A stretch of 14,135 nt of DNA, from assembly GCA_013330015.1 (NCBI GenBank), contig DUJC01000082.1, positions 7,406 to 21,540 on the forward strand, given 5' to 3'. The stretch comes from Candidatus Poseidoniaceae archaeon (GTDB lineage Archaea > Thermoplasmatota > Poseidoniia > Poseidoniales > Poseidoniaceae). Shown piece after piece: positions 7,766-13,945 of this stretch. Under the pieces are notes generated by a model. That model saw only the letters and a program-made list of their open reading frames with translations, was not told the origin of the DNA and ran no database searches. Within the stretch, counting starts at the first letter, position 1. Every line of letters starts with the position of its first letter. The position numbers were made by a program, and so were the translations under genes.

Positions 7766-8197
7766 TCACTCCTTATCAATTGTAGGAAGCCGGACGTTTT
7801 CATAGGTTTGTTGCCATTCATCAACATCGTGGAAAAACACAGAGACATTCTTGACATGTTGTGCAATATCAAAACCCCAAGCAACGTCCCATGGCTCAAG
7901 TTTCGGCGTCAATTTCGCCCATTGGTTGGTAACGCCACGCACCTTTCTTCGCTGATGGTTGTAGAGAAGTGCCGCTGTTTGAATCAATCCTTGGACAAGA
8001 AGGATTTCAGCTTGCGGGGCATGACGTGCTTTGAGAGAATTCCAAAGATCTTCCCATGCTTCATGCGCATGCCAAAATCGACCGTTATCGAAATCTTGGC
8101 GACCTCGTTCAAGCAAAACTTCTTCGTCTTCAGAAAGTGGTGATGCCTCCATGGTTGGCCGAAAGCATCGACCATTGAAATGCTTCTCATTTGGCAT
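7766..8197 (-). CDS. DUF309 family protein
   Basis: The 143-residue protein contains the DUF309 signature: RGRQDFDNGRFWHAHEAWEDLW (residues 31-52), where the His-x-His-Glu-x-x-Trp-Glu pattern (His43, His45, Glu46, Glu49) may bind a metal, followed by a helical EILLVQGLIQTAALLYNHQRRKVRG. DUF309 proteins are small helical proteins of unknown biochemical role found in archaea, bacteria and plants. Start: of GTG 8209, ATG 8197 and ATG 8152 I choose 8197, because a TATA-like TTTTATC on the minus strand is centred about 25 nt upstream, the spacing of a leaderless archaeal gene; the 22 residues before the domain then form a short tail. It is the first gene of the minus-strand cluster and divergent from the DUF835 gene. 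Confidence 0.85.
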   Translation of the reverse strand: MPNEKHFNGRCFRPTMEASPLSEDEEVLLERGRQDFDNGRFWHAHEAWEDLWNSLKARHAPQAEILLVQGLIQTAALLYNHQRRKVRGVTNQWAKLTPKLEPWDVAWGFDIAQHVKNVSVFFHDVDEWQQTYENVRLPTIDKE

Positions 8198-8214
8198 CAA
8201 GGGACACACACTTC

Positions 8215-8253
8215 AAAAGATAAAAGCAAATCTTCCCTTACGAGGGGTGAGGT
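8215..8253. promoter_or_regulatory. Divergent promoter between the DUF309 and DUF835 genes
   Basis: The AT-rich core AAAAGATAAAAGC (8215-8227) reads GCTTTTATCTTTT on the minus strand, a TATA box centred 25 nt before ATG 8197 (leaderless). On the plus strand the same core is centred about 37 nt before GTG 8259, with GGTGAGGT (8246-8253) as ribosome binding site, so one element may drive both directions. Confidence 0.5.
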
Positions 8254-8258
8254 AATTG

Positions 8259-9935
8259 GTGGATTTTATTCCCGGAGATGTGTTGGAAACGAGACGCGGT
8301 GGCGTCGATGTTCTGCGACATCTTGCTCAAGAGTTGGCGACCCTAGAGCAAAATGGATCCATTCAGATTATTCGGAACATTCCAAACGTTGGTGAGCGTG
8401 TTGGCCATCTTCTCATCTTTGATGGAACCCTCGCAGCAGCCTTCCATCGTGCCGACAAAAACCGCTTGGGCATTGAAGCGCTTCTTGAAATTGAGTCCGA
8501 TGCTTCAACGCTCGATGCAACCATGAGCCTCCATGAAATGAATGAAGCAACCTACAACAGCACACTCTCGCAGTACCCCGACGCACGATTGGTCGCTGCA
8601 GACGAAGGGGAAAAAGAGGGAGTGTGGTGGGCCTCTGTTCGCACGCCTCGGCGAAAAATCGAGCGAGCGGAACGCTTACCTGAACTCAAACCGAGCGTAT
8701 CGGTTCCAGAGGTATTGCGACGTCGAAGTGAAGCACGCTTGAGAAATCAGCATGGAACCATGCTTCAACGCGGCCAGGTATGGCTGGAACATAGCATCGA
8801 AGTCGACGATGCATTCCATCTCGCTCGACAAATGGATGAATTGAATGAACCGTTCCTCGTTCTCTCTAGGCAACCACCTCCTCACATGGAGAACTATTTC
8901 AAGAAAGGACTCGAACACTATCGTTGGTTGTCAGAAACTGAGCATGAACGTACGCTTGAGCCATCGCTTGAATCGATTCGAACAGCAGTGGATGTTTTCT
9001 TCGAGCAGCACAAAAAATGTGCTCTGTTCATGGAGGGTATTGAGTACCTCTCTGGAATCCATGGCGAACAAAGGGTCATTGAGATGATTCGTAGCATTAT
9101 CGACCAGACACGTTTGAATGGAAATGTGTTCATCCTTACCTCCAATCTCGAGGCATTCTCAACACAGCAACGAGCTCGATTGGAACGTGAGTGTTCGCAT
9201 CTGAGCAAAGAACAACTTCAATCGTGGTTGTTGGATGTCGAAATCTTAGCGGAACATCCTTACTTCCAAATGATCGATGAGGAAGAAGAAGAAGCACTTG
9301 GGAGGCATCTTGAGGAAAACACACACGACCCGATCATTGCTCCAGAGCAGACTGCTCATCAACCCACTACATTGACACCATTGCCAGTTGAACATCAATC
9401 AATGAAGGTGGATGAAGAACTTCAATCCAAAATGATGGAATGGGCCAAAGAATCTGAGGAGGAGCAAGAAGTTTTCACCGAAGAACCTGAAACAATGGAC
9501 GAACAAGTGGAACGTCTTCTCGATCGCAGGCCTCGGACACCACAGCGTATTGTTCGACGCCGAAAACACACTCCACAATTGACCAAAGGGAATACGTTGG
9601 ATGCTGCCGCAAAACATGACAAAACGCTTCCAAATCTGCAAGCGGTTGATTCAAACAAAGCAAAGCAATTTGTCCCTGTAACCTCATCGAGAGAACATGC
9701 ATTCCCACCCCCAAAACCAACACTCTCGTCGAAAGGTATCGACCAGGCAGCGGCATCGACTGCAGGGAAAAAACTCGCTCAATTCCCCCCAATCAAATCG
9801 ACGGGGCATGTACCGGTTGCCGTTTCGACACGGAAACATCAACCACCCAATACAAAGACGTCGCCACATGCTCGCGAGCATGCATCAGCAAAACAACGGT
9901 TTTCGGATGAACACGAACCGGAGGGCGGCGCATGA
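8259..9935 (+). CDS. DUF835 domain protein with long disordered C-terminal tail
   Basis: A 558-residue protein in three parts. Residues 1-115 form a globular N-terminal domain (GGVDVLRHLAQELATL, then VGHLLIFDGTLAAAFHRAD and GIEALLEIE), whose pattern of small-molecule-like strand-turn-G-x-L resembles the PATAN/DUF4388 group, though weakly. Residues about 170-315 are a DUF835 domain: FLVLSRQPPPHM, KKGLEHYRWLSETE, CALFMEGIEYLSGIHG, NVFILTSNLEAFS and RARLERECSHL match the family (LsR-x-P, WLs, dGieYL, Lere). DUF835 occurs in archaeal signalling and motility-related proteins, but its activity is unsettled. From about 325 to the end the chain is low-complexity: acidic first (DEEEEEALG), then Arg/Lys/Pro/Gln-rich and probably disordered. 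GTG 8259 is preferred over TTG 8256 for spacing from GAGGT. It overlaps the DnaA-like gene by ATGA. Confidence 0.85.
   Translation: MDFIPGDVLETRRGGVDVLRHLAQELATLEQNGSIQIIRNIPNVGERVGHLLIFDGTLAAAFHRADKNRLGIEALLEIESDASTLDATMSLHEMNEATYNSTLSQYPDARLVAADEGEKEGVWWASVRTPRRKIERAERLPELKPSVSVPEVLRRRSEARLRNQHGTMLQRGQVWLEHSIEVDDAFHLARQMDELNEPFLVLSRQPPPHMENYFKKGLEHYRWLSETEHERTLEPSLESIRTAVDVFFEQHKKCALFMEGIEYLSGIHGEQRVIEMIRSIIDQTRLNGNVFILTSNLEAFSTQQRARLERECSHLSKEQLQSWLLDVEILAEHPYFQMIDEEEEEALGRHLEENTHDPIIAPEQTAHQPTTLTPLPVEHQSMKVDEELQSKMMEWAKESEEEQEVFTEEPETMDEQVERLLDRRPRTPQRIVRRRKHTPQLTKGNTLDAAAKHDKTLPNLQAVDSNKAKQFVPVTSSREHAFPPPKPTLSSKGIDQAAASTAGKKLAQFPPIKSTGHVPVAVSTRKHQPPNTKTSPHAREHASAKQRFSDEHEPEGGA
9920..9925 (+). 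promoter_or_regulatory. Ribosome binding site GGAGGG of the DnaA-like gene
   Basis: GGAGGG lies inside the last codons of the DUF835 gene, six bases before the ATG at 9932. This strong site fixes the start of the DnaA-like gene and shows that translation is coupled to the gene before it. Confidence 0.65.
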
Positions 9936-11758
9936 GCATTGAGAAAACCAATCGATTGCGCATTGCATTGCAAAAGGCAAAAGCAGGTCTTGAACTGCAG
10001 GATGAGCAAAACAAAGAGAATCCATCCAAACTTGGACGACTTCTGAACAAACCAACTTCTCTGTCATCAGAACGCCGTCTCGTTCCGTCCCAACCAATTC
10101 ATGAACGACCACTGATGTCTGCCATCAGCAAAGAAGTGCTTGGAGAGGATATCGGATATCAGCCTACGATTGATCTGGAGAATTCCCACCCAGTTTCAAG
10201 GATGAAGAATTTGCGTGAACGGAGTTTCGACGAATCAATCCCTGAGGGAAGTTTGGGCGACAAAATTGGATTCTCATCAATTGGACAACCACTTTGGTCA
10301 TCGATTCTCGATGAGCAACGCAACATGCCATCCAACATGATTCCCACAACGATGTCTAGGCCAAAACACGGTGAACGGTTGCATCATTCAACCACGTTGT
10401 CCAGCCAGACACACTGGCCTCAACGGTTGGAATTAAGACAACGCAAGACCTTCAAGCAGTGGAAGGTGACTCCAGAAAACGAACAAGCCACAAGTGTCTG
10501 TGAATCGATCATCGACCATTTGGGAGAGCGACATAATCCACATCTTATCATAGGAGCAAATGAAGTTGGAAAAAGTCACTTGCTCAATGCAACTGGACAA
10601 AGCGTTTTGCGGTATTTCGATGGTGATGTTCGAATTATTCGTGCTACGGAACTTGTTGGTGCTAGCCAATTGCCAAATGATTGGCAAGATGCAATTGCGA
10701 CGACGGTGTTGCTGTTGATTGACGATGTTCACGTTATTGCTGCACATGAAGGCCATGCACAAACTGTTGGCCATCTCGTTGACCATGCGCTGAATCTCGG
10801 CGTCCACATCCTCTGCACCTCAGGAACCCACCCTCAAGAATGGCCGTCATCACGTCTGTGGGGATTATTGCGCAATGCATCAGCATCGACAGTGCAACCA
10901 GCTTCAGAAGCAAGTTTGGTCATGCACATCAAGCATCAAACTTCGTTGCTCGGCATGCTCCTCGAGGATGCACACATCATGCAGGTTCTCAACCATTCAG
11001 GTCAATCATGGAGAGGCGTTGAAGCAGCCATTTCCATGCTGAAAGATGCACATGAGCGAGGAGAAAACATCGTCGATCCAGAGGATGTCATCACACTTCT
11101 AACGGGACGTTCATTGCAGCCCGCCATGAGAAGCGATTCAATTCTAGAACCATCCATCTCATTAGCTTCAGACATTCTCAAACGAGCAACCGATGTCGTC
11201 TACTCAGAAGTCGATGCAGGTGGTATCGAACTTCATGCAACTACTCTCGATATCAAAGAGGACGATTGGGAACCAACCGAAGTATCTGCTGAAGATATTT
11301 CCAGTGCAAACGATTTGCTCGAAATGCACCTGCGCACGACCCTCGAAGAATTGACGCCAGAAGCACCAACCGTCCTCGATGTAGATTCACGCGACCAGCA
11401 CCTTACACATCAATTGGGAACCGTCAGTGGCCAGGACATTGAACGCACAGCAGACGTACTCGCAGGAATTGATGCGTCTATCGATGAAGCCCTTGCAGAG
11501 CGTGAACGATTAATGGTTCGAGACGATCTTCGTCTCCGGCATCTAGAGTTCAAAATGGAGGAACTTCTCGAACGAACGGCTCATGCAGACGCCAACGAAC
11601 TCATCGATATCGTGGATGAATTGAGAGTCATTGAACACGAACTCGGCCTAGTGAGTGAAGATGCAATGGAAGCCTTCGAAATGGAGGATGAAGAAATCAG
11701 AATCGCCCACTTGTCAACGATTCGACCAACAACTCGACTGCTGGGTGAAGAGGAATGA
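9932..11758 (+). CDS. DnaA/Hda-like AAA+ ATPase lacking the DnaA DNA-binding domain
   Basis: A 608-residue protein. Residues 1-180 look mostly disordered and carry two copies of a short motif (LGEDIGY at 70, LGDKIGF at 108). At about 185-390 is an AAA+ module with the DnaA/Hda layout: TFKQWKVTPENEQA (compare TFDNFVVGPSNQLA), Walker A GANEVGKSH with Lys214, Walker B VLLLIDDVH with Asp264/Asp265, sensor I HILCTSGTHPQEW near 297, and SWRGVEAAISML with a sensor-II-position Arg361. The C-terminal 220 residues are acidic and helical, with a coiled coil near 520-575; no DnaA domain IV helix-turn-helix signature is visible, so double-stranded origin binding as in bacterial DnaA is unlikely. Archaea initiate replication with Orc1/Cdc6, so another regulatory or loading role is more likely. 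It overlaps both neighbours by ATGA. Fold is confident; function is unknown. Confidence 0.83.
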   Translation: MSIEKTNRLRIALQKAKAGLELQDEQNKENPSKLGRLLNKPTSLSSERRLVPSQPIHERPLMSAISKEVLGEDIGYQPTIDLENSHPVSRMKNLRERSFDESIPEGSLGDKIGFSSIGQPLWSSILDEQRNMPSNMIPTTMSRPKHGERLHHSTTLSSQTHWPQRLELRQRKTFKQWKVTPENEQATSVCESIIDHLGERHNPHLIIGANEVGKSHLLNATGQSVLRYFDGDVRIIRATELVGASQLPNDWQDAIATTVLLLIDDVHVIAAHEGHAQTVGHLVDHALNLGVHILCTSGTHPQEWPSSRLWGLLRNASASTVQPASEASLVMHIKHQTSLLGMLLEDAHIMQVLNHSGQSWRGVEAAISMLKDAHERGENIVDPEDVITLLTGRSLQPAMRSDSILEPSISLASDILKRATDVVYSEVDAGGIELHATTLDIKEDDWEPTEVSAEDISSANDLLEMHLRTTLEELTPEAPTVLDVDSRDQHLTHQLGTVSGQDIERTADVLAGIDASIDEALAERERLMVRDDLRLRHLEFKMEELLERTAHADANELIDIVDELRVIEHELGLVSEDAMEAFEMEDEEIRIAHLSTIRPTTRLLGEEE

Positions 11759-12213
11759 GGGGTGCTTGGTGGGCCGACGGGGTTCGCTTTTCCTGCCAAC
11801 CTGATTGTGGACGCTGTTGCGATGAACCAGGTGGTATTGTCTACCTGTCCCGTGCTGACGCACAACGTCTCGCAGAACATGCAGGATTAACTGTGAAAGA
11901 ATTTCTGAGAAGGGATTGTACAACGACATTGGATGGTCGTTATGTTCTTCGCTCAAATCAATCCGATGGTATTTGCATCTACCTCGACGAAAAAAAGCAA
12001 TGCGGCATCTATCAAGTACGTCCACAGCAGTGCAAAGCCTTTCCATGGTGGGCAGAAAATCTGCGCAGCAAGCGCTCATGGAAACAAGTTAAGGCAACAT
12101 GTCCGGGGCTGACTTCAGAGGATGCGATTCTCATTAGTGGCGATGAGATTCGTTTGCATGTCCATGCTGATCGACAATCGACCCATGGTTTTCGCGTGTG
12201 GCAAGATTCGTGA
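11755..12213 (+). CDS. YkgJ-type CxxxCxxCC metal-binding protein
   Basis: A 152-residue cytosolic protein of the YkgJ zinc- or iron-chelating family (PF03692-like). Near the N-terminus is the cluster C14-x3-C18-x2-C21-C22 followed by GGIVYLS, then CIYLDEKKQCGIYQVRPQQCKAFPW with Cys74, Cys83 and Cys93, and the final CPGL with Cys116. These eight cysteines match the family's metal site; FWW-like aromatic residues (PWWAEN) are also typical. The biochemical role of the family is not settled, and an Fe-S cluster cannot be excluded. It overlaps the stop of the DnaA-like gene by ATGA and is the third and last gene of the operon starting at 8259. A small hairpin follows the stop. Confidence 0.88.
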   Translation: MRGAWWADGVRFSCQPDCGRCCDEPGGIVYLSRADAQRLAEHAGLTVKEFLRRDCTTTLDGRYVLRSNQSDGICIYLDEKKQCGIYQVRPQQCKAFPWWAENLRSKRSWKQVKATCPGLTSEDAILISGDEIRLHVHADRQSTHGFRVWQDS

Positions 12214-12215
12214 AC

Positions 12216-12250
12216 AGGTGTAGTTTCGCACACCTACCGGATTCTTTTCC
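12216..12250 (+). terminator. Possible terminator after the DUF835 / DnaA-like / YkgJ operon
   Basis: A perfect 6-bp stem AGGTGT (12216-12221) / ACACCT (12230-12235) with an 8-base loop starts three bases after the stop codon and is followed by a pyrimidine-rich tract with TTCTTTTCC (12242-12250). Archaeal termination relies more on T tracts than hairpins, so this is only suggestive. Confidence 0.4.
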
Positions 12251-12259
12251 GTCCTTTCC

Positions 12260-12295
12260 TTTATACGAATGACCGCGTTGGCTTACAACGGTGAG
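12260..12295 (+). promoter_or_regulatory. Citrate synthase promoter: TATA box and GGTGAG ribosome binding site
   Basis: TTTATA (12260-12265) is centred about 37 nt before ATG 12299. A start site 25-27 nt downstream would fall near 12288-12290, directly before GGTGAG (12290-12295), which sits three bases ahead of the ATG. The in-frame ATG at 12269 is only four bases after the TATA box and cannot be the start if this promoter is used. The twelve bases GGTGAGACCATG recur exactly at the kbl start. Confidence 0.65.
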
Positions 12296-12298
12296 ACC

Positions 12299-13465
12299 AT
12301 GACAAAGGAAGCAGACTATTTGCTCAACTTGACTGAAGCTCATCTCGATATAGGGATGCGTGGTGTCCCAGTCGGAACCTGTCGAACGTCCTTCGTTACA
12401 CCAAACGAAGGCGTCCACTATTGTGGTTACCCGATTGCAGAACTTGCTGAAATGGAGCCGGAGGACGTCGTTTACCTACTCCACAATAAGGAACTACCAA
12501 CACCTGAACAGTCCTCCGCATTCAAGCAAGACCTTGCAGAGCGAGCAAACATTCCAGGCGATTTTGATCCTATTTTCTCAGCACTTCCACGCGATGGACA
12601 TCCTATGGATTGGCTGGCCATCGGAATTCAAACCCTTGGCATGTGGGATTGCATGAACGATTGGAGGGAAGATGCCCTCAACCTTGTCGCTCGAATGCCA
12701 CGCATGATGGGGCTCCTCTTCCGATACCGTGAAGGACGAGCCGATAACATTCCTGCGGACGATACCAGTTTGTCAATGGTCGAGCGATTCACGCACACAT
12801 TGCAACTCGATGTTGATCAAGAGAAGTTGGCACGTGTTCTCTCAGTCTACCTTGTTCTCCACATGGATCACGGTGGTGGAAACCTCTCAACATTCGTAGG
12901 AAAGGCTGTCGCAAGCGGACATGCGACATTGTACTCCGCCATAGCGAGCTCTATGAACGCCCTTAGCGGTCCGCTCCACGGTCGAGCCAATCAATCATGC
13001 TTGGAATTCGTTCTACGTGTCGGAACATCCAATCCGGTTGAGGTGGAACAATTCGTTCGTGGAGAGCTTGCAGCTGGTCGTCCAGTCTTCGGTTTTGGTC
13101 ACGCAGTTCTTCGAGCAGAAGATCCTCGAGCCACCGTGCAATTTGCTCTTGGTGAGAAAATTTGTCCTGATGACGAGAACTTCAAGGTCATTCGAACGCT
13201 ACGAGAAGTTGCTCCACGCGTCCTTTCTGAAAATCCAAAAATTTCCAATCCAAATGCCAACGTCGATATCGCATCTGGTGCTTTATTGCACCACGTCGGA
13301 CTCAAGGACCCAAGTTACTACACGACCTTCTTTGGTTGGGCAAGAGTTGCAGGTATTGGAGCCCAAATCTACGATGAGCGAGTGGTCGTCCGCAATGGGA
13401 AAGGCGTTCCAATCTATCGACCGAAATACTTTGCTCGTGACCAAGTGCTACGACACGTTGAGTGA
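12299..13465 (+). CDS. gltA: Citrate synthase, mitochondrial-like sequence type
   Basis: Condenses oxaloacetate with acetyl-CoA to citrate, the entry step of the TCA cycle. The 388-residue protein has the catalytic triad: GPLHGRAN with His227, GFGHAVLRAEDPRA with His268, and NANVDIASG with Asp323. Details follow the eukaryotic type: GHAVLRxxDPR instead of the bacterial GHRVYK, then KNP/ISNP-N-NVD-SG-LL, and YYTTFFGWARVAGIGAQ, which recalls the pig enzyme's YYTVLFGVSRALG. The N-terminal GMRGVPVGTCRTSFV and GYPIAELAEM also fit. I use ATG 12299 instead of 12269 because of the ribosome binding site and TATA position. A 2-methylcitrate synthase is the main alternative, but no propionate genes are near. 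It is convergent with the Rieske gene, stop codons abutting. Confidence 0.93.
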   Translation: MTKEADYLLNLTEAHLDIGMRGVPVGTCRTSFVTPNEGVHYCGYPIAELAEMEPEDVVYLLHNKELPTPEQSSAFKQDLAERANIPGDFDPIFSALPRDGHPMDWLAIGIQTLGMWDCMNDWREDALNLVARMPRMMGLLFRYREGRADNIPADDTSLSMVERFTHTLQLDVDQEKLARVLSVYLVLHMDHGGGNLSTFVGKAVASGHATLYSAIASSMNALSGPLHGRANQSCLEFVLRVGTSNPVEVEQFVRGELAAGRPVFGFGHAVLRAEDPRATVQFALGEKICPDDENFKVIRTLREVAPRVLSENPKISNPNANVDIASGALLHHVGLKDPSYYTTFFGWARVAGIGAQIYDERVVVRNGKGVPIYRPKYFARDQVLRHVE

Positions 13466-13840
13466 TTACGAGTTGAGATCAATCTCAACGTAACCATTGT
13501 GTTCGCGTACGTCGTACATCTTCAACGAGGAGGGTTTCCGGAGTTTTCCGAGGAATCGTCCGTAGGCTGGGAAATAATGTGCAGGAGACCATTCATTCAC
13601 AGAACCGTCCTCAGGGTGGTAGGTCGTTTGATGCAATGGACATCGCAAGCAACCATCTTTGATTTTGCCACCCCAATGCATAGGCCAAGCCATGTGACGG
13701 CAAAGTGCGTTGCTGCCGAAGATTCCTTCTTCTGTTCTCATCACGAGGACCATTTTTGCTCCAATGGCCTTACCTTTGACCTTGTCCATCTTAAGTTTCG
13801 ATGATTTACAAATCCGTTTCCACTTGGGACCTTTGTCCAT
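13466..13840 (-). CDS. Rieske-type [2Fe-2S] ferredoxin-like protein
   Basis: A 124-residue soluble protein built almost entirely of one Rieske domain. The cluster ligands are visible: LCRHMAWPMHWGG with Cys47 and His49, and CLRCPLHQTTYHPEDG with Cys67 and His70, giving C-x-H and C-x-x-H boxes 17 residues apart. The rest is NEWSPAHYFPAYG and a strand-rich C-terminus ending VEIDLNS. There is no membrane helix or signal peptide, so it is not the respiratory bc1/b6f subunit; it resembles the ferredoxin parts of ring-hydroxylating oxygenases or free Rieske electron carriers. The ATG at 13840 is preferred to TTG 13849 because a TATA-like box lies 24 nt upstream. Its stop abuts that of the citrate synthase gene; the redox partner is not visible here. 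Confidence 0.88.
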   Translation of the reverse strand: MDKGPKWKRICKSSKLKMDKVKGKAIGAKMVLVMRTEEGIFGSNALCRHMAWPMHWGGKIKDGCLRCPLHQTTYHPEDGSVNEWSPAHYFPAYGRFLGKLRKPSSLKMYDVREHNGYVEIDLNS

Positions 13841-13859
13841 GCGTGTCAATTCCCCTCTA

Positions 13860-13869
13860 GATTTATCAA
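13860..13869 (-). promoter_or_regulatory. TATA-like box of the Rieske gene (leaderless spacing)
   Basis: On the minus strand the bases read TTGATAAATC, centred about 24 nt before the ATG at 13840, the distance expected for a leaderless archaeal transcript. GAGGGG lies between (complement of 13852-13857) and could instead act as a ribosome binding site, so the leaderless reading is tentative. Confidence 0.45.
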
Positions 13870-13916
13870 TGGGTGTTCAAATTCATGCAGGATTTGTTTC
13901 AATTTTGGAACAGTGA

Positions 13917-13925
13917 TTTATATTT
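13917..13925 (+). promoter_or_regulatory. TATA box of the RND/MMPL transporter gene (leaderless spacing)
   Basis: TTTATATTT is centred 26 nt before ATG 13946, the best TATA box in the window and at the position expected when transcription starts on the A of the start codon. No ribosome binding site is seen ahead of the ATG, which supports a leaderless mRNA. Confidence 0.65.
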
Positions 13926-13945
13926 CAACTTGGGCGCTTTGAATT

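Noticed and set aside
10433..10807. 124-codon minus-strand frame inside the DnaA-like gene
   Set aside because: It lies wholly over the AAA+ core, where the plus frame holds all conserved motifs.
9932..11758. Calling the AAA+ protein a bacterial replication initiator DnaA
   Set aside because: No domain IV helix-turn-helix signature is visible, the flanks are unlike DnaA, and other genes look archaeal, so only the relation of the ATPase core is claimed.
12269..12298. Citrate synthase start at ATG 12269
   Set aside because: The ATG is only four bases after the TATA box, so it would not be in the transcript; the next in-frame ATG has a ribosome binding site.
13017..13493. 158-codon plus-strand frame within and past the citrate synthase gene
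   Set aside because: The citrate synthase frame carries the catalytic residues over the same bases; this frame is a shadow and its C-terminal part is antisense to the Rieske gene.
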